Notes under the pieces: generated by a model | Told to the model about the DNA's origin: nothing | The model's input: the letters and a program-made list of their open reading frames with translations, nothing else | Database searches by the model: none | Part shown: piece after piece, positions 10,626-19,256 of the stretch | Position numbering within the stretch: the stretch's first letter is position 1 | Layout of the letters: every line of letters begins with the position of its first letter | Assembly (NCBI RefSeq): GCF_024169245.1 | Contig: NZ_JALJWP010000001.1 | Coordinates: 1,675,501-1,739,500 of the forward strand | DNA: 64,000 bases | Reading direction: 5' to 3' | Source: Pseudomonas koreensis | GTDB taxonomy: Bacteria > Pseudomonadota > Gammaproteobacteria > Pseudomonadales > Pseudomonadaceae | Program-made: the position numbers and the translations under genes

Positions 10626-11986
10626 GTCGCATGCTGAATCTGGGGTGGTTGGCGCTGGGCGTGGTGATGCTGGCCGGCGCTCAGGAAAAACCGGCGGACT
10701 TCGCTACGCAGGTGCCATTGTCGGTGAGCGGCAACGGTCCGTGGTATCGCCTCGACCTGCCGCTGAGCGCGCAATTGCAGGCGCGCCAGACCGATCTCAG
10801 CGACCTGCGCGTATTCAACGCTGCCGGCGAAGCGCAGGCTTACGCCTTGGCTCGCGAGTCGGCGCAGACCCGCGACGACGGCAAGCTGCAGGAGGTCAAG
10901 TGGTTCCCGCTGTACAACGCCGCCGACGCCAGCGAGCGTGCGCCGAATGTGCGCGTGCAGTCGACCACCAATGGCACGCTGGTGGAAGTGCAGCCGTCCT
11001 CGCAACTGGAGGCGGGCGAGGAAGTGCTGCGTGGCTGGCTGCTCGATGCCAGCGCGATAAAGGCGCCGCTGCAGCAGTTGATCCTCGACTGGACCAGCGA
11101 GCGCGACGGTTTCCAGCGTTTCACCATCGAAGCCAGCGACGATCTGCAGCACTGGCAGTCCTGGGGCGAAGGCCAAGTGGCACGGCTGACCTTTTCCGAT
11201 GAGCGCATCGAACAGCACGAAGTGACCTTGCCGGGGCAAACCGCGCGTTATGTGCGCCTGCTGTGGGAGTCGCCGGGTTCGGCGCCGATCCTGACCTCGG
11301 CGCAACTGAAAAGCAGCGACCCGCGCAACTTGCCGCTGCCCTTGGTCTGGTCGCCGAGCGTGGCCGGCACCAGCAGCAAATCCGGGGAATACATCTGGCA
11401 GCTGCCGATGGGGCTGAATGTGGAACGGGTGCAGGTGGAGCTGAAACAGCCGAACAGCCTGGCGCCGGTCGCGCTAGCTGGCCGGCGCGAAAGCAACCTG
11501 CCTTGGCAAGCAATGAGCAGTGGCTTGCTGTATCGCCTGACCCAGAACAATCAGGACGTGGTACAGAACGAAATCGCGCTGTCCGGGCAGACCGTGCAGC
11601 ATCTCAAGCTGACCGTGGATGAGCGCGGCGGCGGTCTGGGTGAGCAGGCGCCGGACCTGAAATATGCGGTGCGCGCCACGCAGGTGATTTTCCTCGCCCG
11701 GGGCGAAGGGCCGTACAGTCTGGCGCTGGGCAATCCGCATGTGAAAGCGGCGAACCTGCCGCTGGCAACGCTTATTCCGGATTTCAAACCACAGATGCTG
11801 GCCACACTGGGCAAGGCAGCGGTGCAGGGCGAGGCGCTGGCCACGCAAACCTCGACGGCGACGACGGCGGCGGTGGCCGGGACCAACTGGAAGAAGCTCG
11901 GCTTGTGGGCGGTGTTGTTGCTCAGTGTGGTGTTTCTCGCAGCGATGGCGTTCAGCCTGTTGCGCAAGCCCCCGACCAATACCTGA
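10622..11986 (+). CDS. DUF3999 periplasmic protein, C-terminally membrane anchored
   Basis: The 454-residue product starts at a TTG that overlaps the DUF2339 stop (TTGA); GGAG seven bases upstream supports it over the ATG at 10631. It has a signal peptide (hydrophobic residues 4-19, AGA cleavage region), a large exported part, and a single C-terminal helix near residues 425-447 followed by LLRKPP. Residues about 140-235 read like a discoidin (F5/8 type C) beta-sandwich: FTIEASDDLQHWQSW, then ARYVRLLWE. That assignment is by eye. The coupling suggests a partner of the polytopic DUF2339 protein at the periplasmic face. Function unknown. Confidence 0.85.
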   Translation: MSRMLNLGWLALGVVMLAGAQEKPADFATQVPLSVSGNGPWYRLDLPLSAQLQARQTDLSDLRVFNAAGEAQAYALARESAQTRDDGKLQEVKWFPLYNAADASERAPNVRVQSTTNGTLVEVQPSSQLEAGEEVLRGWLLDASAIKAPLQQLILDWTSERDGFQRFTIEASDDLQHWQSWGEGQVARLTFSDERIEQHEVTLPGQTARYVRLLWESPGSAPILTSAQLKSSDPRNLPLPLVWSPSVAGTSSKSGEYIWQLPMGLNVERVQVELKQPNSLAPVALAGRRESNLPWQAMSSGLLYRLTQNNQDVVQNEIALSGQTVQHLKLTVDERGGGLGEQAPDLKYAVRATQVIFLARGEGPYSLALGNPHVKAANLPLATLIPDFKPQMLATLGKAAVQGEALATQTSTATTAAVAGTNWKKLGLWAVLLLSVVFLAAMAFSLLRKPPTNT

Positions 11987-12007
11987 GCATGGCGGCGCTG
12001 CGCGCCA

Positions 12008-12073
12008 TTCGCGAGCAGGCTCGCTCCCACAGTTGAAATGCATTCCATTGTGGGAGCGAGCCTGCTCGCGAAA
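12008..12073. repeat. REP doublet (type 1, short spacing)
   Basis: TTCGCGAGCAGGCTCGCTCC and the inverted copy are separated by only about 16 bases, just after the DUF3999 gene. The remaining 200 bases before fbp (12074-12277) presumably hold the fbp promoter; no clear box was seen. Confidence 0.93.
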
Positions 12074-12277
12074 GCGCCCGGGCAGACACTGAAAATCTCA
12101 ATCGCTCATGCCGAACCGAACTACGCTCAATCCGACACCTGAACTCTCCACCGACAATCACGTCTCATACAGGCAAATACACCCAGGCGCACGTTAGCCG
12201 GCGTCTTCGCTCGCTAGGTTTTCAGACTCCCTGTAAACTGCGCGGGTTTTCAGCCCCCCATTCCACCGGAGCCGTCC

Positions 12278-13288
12278 ATGTCCCGCGTTACCTTGAGTCG
12301 CTATTTGATTGAGCAGACCCGCAGCAACAACACTCCTGCCGATCTGCGCTTTTTGATCGAAGTGGTGGCGCGTGCCTGCAAGGAGATCAGCCACGCCGTG
12401 TCCAAAGGCGCCCTGGGTGGTGTTCTGGGCAGCATGGGCACCGAGAACGTACAAGGCGAAGTGCAGAAGAAGCTCGACGTGCTGTCGAACGAGATCCTGC
12501 TCGAAGCCAACGAATGGGGCGGTCACCTGGCCGGCATGGCGTCCGAAGAAATGGACAATGCCTACCAGATCCCGGGCAAATATCCGAAAGGCGCGTACCT
12601 GCTGGTATTCGATCCACTGGACGGCTCGTCGAACATCGACATCAACGCCCCGGTCGGCACGATCTTCTCGGTATTGCGTTGCCCGAACGAATACCTGAGC
12701 CAGAACGAGCCGCTGAACGAAAAAGCCTTCTTGCAGCCAGGCACCCAGCAAGTGGCCGCCGGCTACGCGATCTACGGCCCGCAGACCATGCTGGTGCTGA
12801 CCTTGGGCGACGGCGTTAAAGGCTTCACCCTGGATCGTGAGATGGGCAGCTTCGTCCTGACTCACGAAGACATCACCATTCCTGAAACCACCCAGGAATT
12901 CGCCATCAACATGTCCAACCAGCGTCACTGGGAAGCCCCGGTGCAGCGCTACGTCGGTGAATTGCTAGCCGGTGAAGAAGGCCCGTTGAAGAAGAACTAC
13001 AACATGCGCTGGGTCGCGGCGATGGTTGCCGACGTGCACCGTATCCTGACCCGTGGCGGTCTGTTCATGTATCCGCGCGACAGCCGCGAGCCATCCAAGC
13101 CGGGCAAGCTGCGCCTGATGTACGAAGCCAACCCGATGTCGTTCCTCGTCGAACAAGCCGGCGGCGCGTCCACCGATGGTCACCAGCGTATTCTCGACAT
13201 CCAGCCGGAAGGCCTGCACCAGCGCGTTGCAGTGTTCCTCGGTTCGAAAGAAGAAGTCGCCCGCGCCACGGCCTACCACAAGGAATAA
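12278..13288 (+). CDS. fbp: Fructose-1,6-bisphosphatase, class I
   Basis: Fbp hydrolyses fructose-1,6-bisphosphate in gluconeogenesis. In Pseudomonas, which lacks phosphofructokinase, it also feeds the cyclic Entner-Doudoroff route. The protein has 336 residues and carries the metal-binding motif [15 protein letters not shown] near residue 110 plus KYPKGAYL, and ends in the usual substrate-binding [21 protein letters not shown] segment (shown only in part). The ATG start is preceded by CCGGAG. The DUF924 gene begins three bases after its stop, so the two probably form an operon. Confidence 0.97.
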   Translation: MSRVTLSRYLIEQTRSNNTPADLRFLIEVVARACKEISHAVSKGALGGVLGSMGTENVQGEVQKKLDVLSNEILLEANEWGGHLAGMASEEMDNAYQIPGKYPKGAYLLVFDPLDGSSNIDINAPVGTIFSVLRCPNEYLSQNEPLNEKAFLQPGTQQVAAGYAIYGPQTMLVLTLGDGVKGFTLDREMGSFVLTHEDITIPETTQEFAINMSNQRHWEAPVQRYVGELLAGEEGPLKKNYNMRWVAAMVADVHRILTRGGLFMYPRDSREPSKPGKLRLMYEANPMSFLVEQAGGASTDGHQRILDIQPEGLHQRVAVFLGSKEEVARATAYHKE

Positions 13289-13291
13289 ACC

Positions 13292-13894
13292 ATGCACGCG
13301 CCCTGGCAGCCGTTGCTTGACTGGTGGTTCGGACACGCCGAATCACCGGACGAGATATCGGCTGACAAGGGCAAGTTGTGGTTCGGTAAGCGAAACAGCC
13401 AGGACCTCGAAGCGCAGACGCGTTTCGGGGTCTTTGTCGATCAGGCCCTGGCCGGCGAATTGACCGAGTGGACGCAATGTCCCGAAGGTTGGCTGTCGGT
13501 AGTGCTGCTGCTCGATCAACTGCCGCGCATGATCTACCGCGATACCCCCAAAGCATTTTCCGGCGATCTGCTTGCACAGAAACTTGTCGCGCAAGGCGTT
13601 GCGGCAGATTTTGATCGGCAGTTGAAGCCGATTCAGCGCGTGTTCATTTATCTGGTGTTCGAACACTGCGAAAACCTCGCGGTGCAGAACGAAGCCGTAT
13701 CGCGCTTCATGGCGCTGGTGGCTGAACAGCCGGAGGCGGAGCGGGCGGTGTTTGCCGATAACCTAGACTATGCCGAGCGGCATCGGAAAGTGATTGCGCA
13801 GTTTGGAAGATTTCCGCACCGCAATTCGGTGTTGGGGCGGGAGTCTACGGTGGAGGAGTTGGAGTTTCTTGGTCAACCCGGAGCCCGGTTCTAA
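13292..13894 (+). CDS. DUF924 family protein
   Basis: The 200-residue protein starts MHAPWQPLLDWWFG and has the DUF924 features LLLDQLPRMIYR, a central helical FIYLVFEHCEN segment and a terminal RFPHRNSVLGRES. The family is an alpha-helical repeat protein of unknown function. It follows fbp by three bases and is convergent with the toxin gene, whose stop lies one base away. Such tight convergence leaves no room for a terminator between them. Confidence 0.88.
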   Translation: MHAPWQPLLDWWFGHAESPDEISADKGKLWFGKRNSQDLEAQTRFGVFVDQALAGELTEWTQCPEGWLSVVLLLDQLPRMIYRDTPKAFSGDLLAQKLVAQGVAADFDRQLKPIQRVFIYLVFEHCENLAVQNEAVSRFMALVAEQPEAERAVFADNLDYAERHRKVIAQFGRFPHRNSVLGRESTVEELEFLGQPGARF

Positions 13895-13895
13895 A

Positions 13896-14228
13896 TCAAG
13901 GACTGCCTCGTAGAAGCCGTTTCATCAACAGTGCCGGTAGGCTTTTTCGTGTATCGACAATGATATGGACGAAAACCGTTTTTTCTCGCACCTCATAAAT
14001 AATCCGATTCATACCTGAAATGATTTGCCGATACTGGCCGAGATTGAGCTTTTCGATCTCTTCGGGAATCGATCCTGAATAAGGCAGATCTGCAAGACCA
14101 AGAATCGAAATTTTGAGATCGGCATAGGTTTTTTGCCAAATCTGGCTGGAGAATTCTTTGACGAGGTACGTGCGAATTTCTTTGAGATCTGTTTGAGCGG
14201 ACTGAAGGATAACCACCTTTATACTCAT
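13896..14228 (-). CDS. RelE/ParE-family toxin of a type II toxin-antitoxin pair
   Basis: The 110-residue protein has the RelE/ParE fold pattern: an N-terminal strand VVILQSAQTDLKEIRTYLV, the middle LPYSGSIPEEIEKL, then GQYRQIISGMNRIIYEV and a C-terminal strand VFVHIIVDTRKS. It is closer to the ParE/plasmid-stabilisation branch, but target (ribosome-bound mRNA or gyrase) cannot be decided from sequence. Its ATG overlaps the antitoxin stop by four bases (ATGA). Base composition is clearly AT-richer than the neighbours, and codons such as AAA, TTT and ATA are frequent, which suggests acquisition by transfer. Confidence 0.85.
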   Translation of the reverse strand: MSIKVVILQSAQTDLKEIRTYLVKEFSSQIWQKTYADLKISILGLADLPYSGSIPEEIEKLNLGQYRQIISGMNRIIYEVREKTVFVHIIVDTRKSLPALLMKRLLRGSP

Positions 14229-14497
14229 TGATGATCGGCCTTATCCAGTTCGGCAAAGACATCTTGAGCGTCATTGAACTTGCCTTCCTCAATCTCCCGA
14301 TTACCCATCGCCAACAATTTGAGCAAGGCCATCGTGCCTTCTTGCTCTTCAAAACTCTTCACATCCATAACGACTAACTTGGCTTCACCGTTTTGGGTAA
14401 TTACCAGCGGCTCGCGGCTCTCAGTGATTGATTTGACGATCTCGGCCGTATGGCTTTTCAGGTAACTGATCGGTTTGATTTGCGAAGAAAGCTTCAT
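14225..14497 (-). CDS. Phd/YefM-family antitoxin
   Basis: This 90-residue partner of the adjacent toxin contains the Phd/YefM DNA-binding N-terminus: KPISYLKSHTAEIVKSI, then REPLVITQNGEAKLVVMDV. The C-terminal tail (REIEEGKFNDAQDVFAELD) would wrap the toxin. The start at 14497 (MKLSSQIK) is chosen because it has AGGG eight bases upstream and matches family length; the open frame extends 24 codons further. Antitoxin first, toxin second with a four-base overlap, is the usual order and implies coupled translation and autoregulation. Confidence 0.87.
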   Translation of the reverse strand: MKLSSQIKPISYLKSHTAEIVKSITESREPLVITQNGEAKLVVMDVKSFEEQEGTMALLKLLAMGNREIEEGKFNDAQDVFAELDKADHQ

Positions 14498-14606
14498 GAT
14501 GAACCCTGCCAAATTGAACAGGGCTGAGTTTAGTCTTAATTTGGTCCATAGTCTGTGCGGGCTGACCAAGCGTATTTCAGTTCGAAACGTTTTCGTCGCT
14601 GCTGCC

Positions 14607-14622
14607 GCTTTCGCGAGCAGGC
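14607..14622. repeat. Solitary truncated REP remnant
   Basis: CTTTCGCGAGCAGGCT matches one half of the type 1 REP, then the match ends. It has no inverted partner and lies between the antitoxin gene and the end of the chemoreceptor gene. Confidence 0.6.
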
Positions 14623-14635
14623 TTGAGGCCGCAGC

Positions 14636-16528
14636 TTAAATCCTGAAGCTGCCGACCAGCTGCTTCAACCGCGCCGCCTGCTGCTCAAGATCCGAACAGG
14701 CGCGCAACGTAGCCTGCAAGTTTTCCACACCCTCCTGATTCAGCGTGTTGATCTCGTTGATATCGACATTGATCGACTCGACCACAGCAGTCTGCTCTTC
14801 AGTCGCGGTCGCCACCGACTGGTTCATGCCGTCGATTTCGCCGATGCGCTGGGTCACGCTGCCCAGGCGCTCGCCTGCCTGGTTGGCGATGCCGACGCTG
14901 CTTTCGCTCTCGCGCTGGCTCTCGGTCATGATGGTCACCGCCTGGCGTGCGCCGACCTGCAATTCTTCGATCATCTTCTGCACTTGCTGCGCCGAATCCT
15001 GGGTGCGATGCGCGAGATTACGCACCTCGTCGGCGACCACGGCGAAACCGCGTCCGGCTTCACCGGCACGCGCCGCTTCGATGGCGGCGTTGAGTGCGAG
15101 CAGGTTGGTCTGCTGGGAAATGCTGGTGATCACCTCGAGAATCTGGCCGATGTTCACCGTGTTGCTGTTCAGGGTTTCGATGTTGCCGCAGGAGTCGCTG
15201 ATTTTCGCCGACAGTTGCTGCATGGCTTGAATGGTTTTATCCACCACCTGCTGGCCGTCGACCGCAAGGCTGCGCGCATCGCTGGAATGCTGCGAGGCGA
15301 GGGCGGCGTTCTGGGCGATTTCCTGGGCGGCGGCGCCAAGCTCATTGATCGCGGCGGCAACGCTGTTGGTGCGGCTGGCCTGCTGGTCGGAGTTGTACAT
15401 CGACGAGTTCGAGGCGGCGACGACGCGCAGGGCGACCTCGTTGACCTGGCCGGTGGCCGAAGACACTTCGCGGATCGAAGTGTGGATACGTTCGACGAAG
15501 CGGTTGAACGAAGTGCCCAGCGCGCCGAATTCATCGTTGCCGTGGATCACCAGACGTTTGGTCAGGTCGCCTTCGCCTTCAGCGATGTCGTGCATTGCAC
15601 GGCCCATGGTCAGCAGCGGCTGCATCAGCACGCGAATCAGCATGCCGAGCAGGCCGATGATGATCAGCACGGCGATGACCATGGCGATCAGTGCCGAGGT
15701 GCGGAATTCACTGAGCATCGAGAACGCGGTGTCTTTGTCGAGCACCAGCGCCACGTACCAGTCGGCCGACGGCACGCCGTTGACGCGAGTGAAGGAAATC
15801 AACTGGGTCTTGCCATCAAGCTCGACTTCTTTCAGGCCCGGACTGACTTGAGGCGCACCGTTCGGATAGGCCTCGGCGAGGGTTTTGAGCACCAGTTTGC
15901 TGTCCGGGTGAATCAGGATCTTGCCTTCGGCGCTGACGATGAACGCGTGCCCGTGGCCGCCGAAATTCAGCGAGTTGATGATCGCGCTGACACTGGTCAG
16001 GTCGATATCGGCCCCGGCGACGCCAAGCATCTGGCCTTGACGCTGCACCGGGGTGGCCACAGTGATCACCAGTTTGCCCGACGAAGCGGCGATGTACGGT
16101 TCGGTGACGATAGTCTGTTGCGCGCTGTTCGCCGCTTTGTACCAGCCGCGAGCACGCGGGTCATAGTCCGGCGCGCGGTTGCCGGCGGGCACGGAAAACA
16201 TCACGCCGTCAGCGCCACCGAAGTAGCTGAGCTGGAAATTGCCGGTGTAGGCGGGCAGGTCGATGATGCGCTTGAGGCTGGCGGGCGCGTTGCCGTCGAC
16301 GGCTACCTGCTGTGACAGCGATTGCAGCAGTTGAATGCGGCTTTCCAGCCAGGTCTGGATGTTGCTGGTGGTCAGGCTGCCCAGCTCCTGCATGGTCGCT
16401 TCGGTGCTGCTGCTCAATGCCTGACGCTGGCGATAGTCGTTGAAGAAGATGAAACAGGCGAACGCAACGGCCACCACGAGGGCAGCAGCCAGCAGGATCT
16501 TGTGGCTGAATTTCATGTTTCTGGTCAT
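14636..16528 (-). CDS. Methyl-accepting chemotaxis protein with dCACHE sensor domain
   Basis: This 630-residue inner-membrane chemoreceptor has a first helix at residues 9-29, a periplasmic dCACHE domain at about 30-275, a second helix at about 280-300, a HAMP domain with [10 protein letters not shown], and a cytoplasmic signalling domain whose tip reads [20 protein letters not shown]. It resembles the PctA/PctB amino-acid receptors of P. aeruginosa. Residues Y122, R127, W129, Y130, Y145 and D174 match the amino-acid motif, but the position of the Asp two residues after Y145 is Ala147. The ligand is therefore uncertain. There is no C-terminal CheR-binding pentapeptide; the protein ends VGSFRI. 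A second Met at codon 5 is an alternative start. Confidence 0.93.
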   Translation of the reverse strand: MTRNMKFSHKILLAAALVVAVAFACFIFFNDYRQRQALSSSTEATMQELGSLTTSNIQTWLESRIQLLQSLSQQVAVDGNAPASLKRIIDLPAYTGNFQLSYFGGADGVMFSVPAGNRAPDYDPRARGWYKAANSAQQTIVTEPYIAASSGKLVITVATPVQRQGQMLGVAGADIDLTSVSAIINSLNFGGHGHAFIVSAEGKILIHPDSKLVLKTLAEAYPNGAPQVSPGLKEVELDGKTQLISFTRVNGVPSADWYVALVLDKDTAFSMLSEFRTSALIAMVIAVLIIIGLLGMLIRVLMQPLLTMGRAMHDIAEGEGDLTKRLVIHGNDEFGALGTSFNRFVERIHTSIREVSSATGQVNEVALRVVAASNSSMYNSDQQASRTNSVAAAINELGAAAQEIAQNAALASQHSSDARSLAVDGQQVVDKTIQAMQQLSAKISDSCGNIETLNSNTVNIGQILEVITSISQQTNLLALNAAIEAARAGEAGRGFAVVADEVRNLAHRTQDSAQQVQKMIEELQVGARQAVTIMTESQRESESSVGIANQAGERLGSVTQRIGEIDGMNQSVATATEEQTAVVESINVDINEINTLNQEGVENLQATLRACSDLEQQAARLKQLVGSFRI

Positions 16529-16809
16529 CTAATGAACTACCGCGAAGGGGCTGGTCAGGAAAGGGCGGCAATTTGCCATATTCGGCAGCGTTGCGCTGCT
16601 CTTATTTCGACCGCGGCGCGCCAAAGATTAGGCGCTTGCGGGGAAAGTCGACGAAATGCTCGACAGCTTCACAAAGTTTTTGATTTACCGGCAAAAGCCG
16701 GACGGGCGGCCTGATAAATAGGCATCCGGTCACGGAACCAGATGACACTTTGCTCTTCTAAGCTTCTGGTTGGCACCATGCCATCCCCCCTCGTTCCAGG
16801 AGTTTCACC

Positions 16810-17064
16810 ATGTCGCTGCGATCTATCGCCCTGCTGTCGTTTTGCGTGCTGTTGGCCGCATGCAGCAAGGTCAATCAGGAAAACTACTCGAAGCTCTCGG
16901 CCGGCATGGCCAAGTCCGAAGTGGAAAGCCTTCTCGGCAAGCCCACCGATTGCTCGGGCGCGCTCGGTATGTCCAGCTGCACCTGGGGCGACAAGAACAG
17001 CTTTATCAGCGTGCAATACGCCGGTGACAAAGTGCTGATGTTTTCCGGCCAAGGCCTGAAGTAA
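16810..17064 (+). CDS. Small outer-membrane-type lipoprotein (SmpA/OmlA-like fold)
   Basis: This is an 84-residue lipoprotein. The signal peptide ends in the lipobox LLAAC, giving a lipidated Cys at residue 18. The mature part has the short SmpA/OmlA-like pattern NYSKLSAGMAKSEVESLLGKP followed by CSGALGMSSCTWGDK and two closing strands. Ser after the lipid Cys suggests outer-membrane sorting. CAGGAG lies about nine bases before the ATG. It is followed 29 bases later by the lipocalin gene, so the two may be cotranscribed. Specific function is unknown. Confidence 0.82.
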   Translation: MSLRSIALLSFCVLLAACSKVNQENYSKLSAGMAKSEVESLLGKPTDCSGALGMSSCTWGDKNSFISVQYAGDKVLMFSGQGLK

Positions 17065-17093
17065 ACCGGGGCTTCGCGCCCACGGAGATAAAA

Positions 17094-17663
17094 ATGAAGC
17101 GGTTATTGCTGATCCTTTTTGCTGGCCTGGTACTGGCCGGCTGCGCCACTTCCGGCGTCGACCCGCTGGCGCCGAAGACCGTCGACAGCGTCAATCTCAA
17201 GCGTTATCAGGGCACCTGGTATGAACTGGCACGCTTGCCGATGTACTTTCAACGCCATTGCGCGCAATCCGAAGCCCACTACAGCCTCAAGCCTGACGGT
17301 AATGTCGGCGTGCTCAACCGCTGTCTGACGCCGGACTGGCAGTGGGAAGAAGCCAAGGGCACGGCTTATCCCCAGGTGCCCGGCAAGACCGATAAGCTCT
17401 GGGTCGAATTCGATAACTGGTTCTCGCGCCTGGTGCCGGGTGTGGCGAAGGGCGAGTATTGGGTGTTGTACGTCAGCGGCGATTACAAGACCGCGATTGT
17501 CGGCGATCCAAGTCGCAAGTATCTGTGGCTGCTGTCACGCACGCCGACTGTCAACGGCGTAGTGCGCGAAGAATTGCTGAGCAAGGCGCGTCAGCAGGGC
17601 TACGACACTACGCGATTGATCTGGCGCGCGTCGGATCGGCAGATGGCCAAGACATCCAATTAA
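17094..17663 (+). CDS. blc: Outer-membrane lipocalin Blc
   Basis: A 189-residue bacterial lipocalin that binds lipids or fatty acids at the outer membrane. It has the lipobox LAGC at residues 14-17, the lipocalin signature YQGTWYELARLPMYFQ, and the strand pattern NVGVLNRCL, KLWVEFDNWF, YWVLYVSGDYKTAIVGDPSRKYLWLLSRTP with the late motif LWLLSRTP. Length and motifs fit E. coli Blc closely. The upstream neighbour is another lipoprotein gene; a REP doublet follows. Confidence 0.93.
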   Translation: MKRLLLILFAGLVLAGCATSGVDPLAPKTVDSVNLKRYQGTWYELARLPMYFQRHCAQSEAHYSLKPDGNVGVLNRCLTPDWQWEEAKGTAYPQVPGKTDKLWVEFDNWFSRLVPGVAKGEYWVLYVSGDYKTAIVGDPSRKYLWLLSRTPTVNGVVREELLSKARQQGYDTTRLIWRASDRQMAKTSN

Positions 17664-17681
17664 GCCGCTATACAAATCAAA

Positions 17682-17772
17682 TGTGGGAGCGAGCCTGCTC
17701 GCGAAGAGGGCGTGTCAGTCGATATGAATGTTGACTGATACACCGCGTTCGCGAGCAGGCTCGCTCCCACAG
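17682..17772. repeat. REP doublet (type 1)
   Basis: TGTGGGAGCGAGCCTGCTCG and its inverted copy are separated by about 40 bases, in the convergent space between blc and hutF. Because the two genes converge on it, it could serve as a bidirectional terminator. Confidence 0.93.
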
Positions 17773-17784
17773 TTTGGTTTTGGA

Positions 17785-19149
17785 TCAGCCCAAGAGATCG
17801 CGCAGGACCTGGGTAAAGGCTAGGGCGCTGTCTTCTTCGCCAGAATGCCGTCCATCGCGCACCACCCACTGACCATTCACCAGCACATCGCGCACCTGCC
17901 GATCGCCGCCGGCGAACAACCAGCGATTGAGAATCCCGTCCCCCGACGCTGTCGCCAGATACGGATCGTTGCCATCGAGCACGATCCAGTCCGCGCGCTT
18001 GCCCACCTCCAGCGCACCGATCGGCTGCCCCAACGCCTGCGCGCCGCCGTCCAGCGCCGCGTCATACAGCGTGCGGCCGACCATCGGCTGATCCGCGCCA
18101 TACAAGCGATTGCGCCGCTGATCGCGCAGGCGCTGGCCATATTCCAGCCAGCGCAATTCTTCCACCACGCTCAGCGACACATGGCTGTCGGAGCCAATGC
18201 CCATGCGCCCGCCCTGGGCGAGAAAATCCACCGCCGGGAAAATCCCGTCGCCCAGATTGGCTTCAGTGGTCAGACACAGCCCGGCGATCGCGCGACTGTT
18301 GGCCATCAGCGTGACTTCCTCGGGATTCGCATGGGTCGCGTGGACCAGACACCAGCGCTGATCGACCTCGGTGTTTTCATACAGCCATTGCAACGGACGC
18401 CGCCCGCTCCAGCTCAGGCAGTCATCGACTTCTTTCTGCTGTTCGGCGATGTGGATATGTACCGGGCATTGTCTGTCGCTGGCAGCCAGCACTTCACTGA
18501 TCTGCTGTGGCGTGACCGCACGCAGCGAATGGAAACACAGCCCCAGCGATTGCGCCTTTTGCTGTGCCAGTAAGGGCTGCAGACGCGATTGCAGATTCAA
18601 ATAGTTTTCGGTGCTGTTGATAAATCGCCGCTGGCCATCGTTAGGCATCTGGCCACCGAAACCGGAATGGCTGTAGAGCACCGGCAGCAATGTCAGACCG
18701 ATTCCGCTTTCGCTCGCGGCCTGACTGATGCGCAAGGCCAGTTCGGCCGGATCGGCATACGGCTGGCCGTTGCTCTCGTGGTGCACGTAATGAAATTCGG
18801 CCACCGATGTGTACCCGGCCTTGAGCATTTCGATGTACAGCTGGCGGGCAATGATGCCGAGCTGGTCCGGGCTGATCTTTCCGACGAGGCGATACATCAG
18901 ATCGCGCCAGGTCCAGAAACTGTCGTTAGGATTGCCGGCCACTTCGGCCAATCCAGCCATCGCACGCTGGAAGGCATGGGAGTGCAGATTGGGCATCCCC
19001 GGCAGCAAAGGCCCGTTCAGCCGCTCGGCACCGTCTGCGGTGGAATCGGCCTGGATTCGGGTCAGCAGGCCATCGGCGCTGACCTCGAGACGTACATTGT
19101 TGGCCCATCCGTTAGGCAGCAGTGCGCGTTCGGCAAAGAAGGCGGACAT
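17785..19149 (-). CDS. hutF: Formimidoylglutamate deiminase
   Basis: HutF converts N-formimino-L-glutamate to N-formyl-L-glutamate and ammonia, the fourth step of the five-step histidine pathway. The protein has 454 residues from the ATG at 19149. An amidohydrolase barrel is indicated by the metal ligands in PNLHSHAFQRAM, the His of HIHIAEQQKEV, the His in LVHATHANPEEV and the Asp of IGSDSHVSL. Upstream in-frame codons run through the HutC operator and are rejected. The gene is divergent from hutC with 107 bases between them and an operator-like palindrome near its start. Confidence 0.96.
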   Translation of the reverse strand: MSAFFAERALLPNGWANNVRLEVSADGLLTRIQADSTADGAERLNGPLLPGMPNLHSHAFQRAMAGLAEVAGNPNDSFWTWRDLMYRLVGKISPDQLGIIARQLYIEMLKAGYTSVAEFHYVHHESNGQPYADPAELALRISQAASESGIGLTLLPVLYSHSGFGGQMPNDGQRRFINSTENYLNLQSRLQPLLAQQKAQSLGLCFHSLRAVTPQQISEVLAASDRQCPVHIHIAEQQKEVDDCLSWSGRRPLQWLYENTEVDQRWCLVHATHANPEEVTLMANSRAIAGLCLTTEANLGDGIFPAVDFLAQGGRMGIGSDSHVSLSVVEELRWLEYGQRLRDQRRNRLYGADQPMVGRTLYDAALDGGAQALGQPIGALEVGKRADWIVLDGNDPYLATASGDGILNRWLFAGGDRQVRDVLVNGQWVVRDGRHSGEEDSALAFTQVLRDLLG

Positions 19150-19175
19150 CGTTCGGCACCCCATCGTGTGTAATT

Positions 19176-19191
19176 TGTATATACATATACA
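19176..19191. promoter_or_regulatory. HutC operator-like palindrome between hutF and hutC
   Basis: TGTATATACATATACA contains a perfect 10-base palindrome TGTATATACA and a second, wider register with arms TGTATA and TATACA. It resembles the TGTA-TACA operators of HutC repressors and the element at 20875. It lies about 27 bases upstream of the hutF start and 66 bases upstream of hutC. Confidence 0.75.
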
Positions 19192-19212
19192 GACGTTTGC
19201 CTGCCCGGTAAA
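19184..19212 (-). promoter_or_regulatory. Possible sigma-70 promoter of hutF
   Basis: On the minus strand TTTACC and TATATG are separated by 17 bases. The -10 candidate lies inside the HutC operator-like palindrome, which would explain repression by occlusion. The boxes match the consensus only moderately. Confidence 0.35.
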
Positions 19213-19256
19213 CTCCGGCAAGCTAGTCACTTTCATCCAATGAACAGGGATCAACC

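Noticed and set aside
19150-19254. A longer HutF beginning at 19254
   Set aside because: The extra codons pass through the operator-like palindrome and promoter and are not part of the amidohydrolase family.
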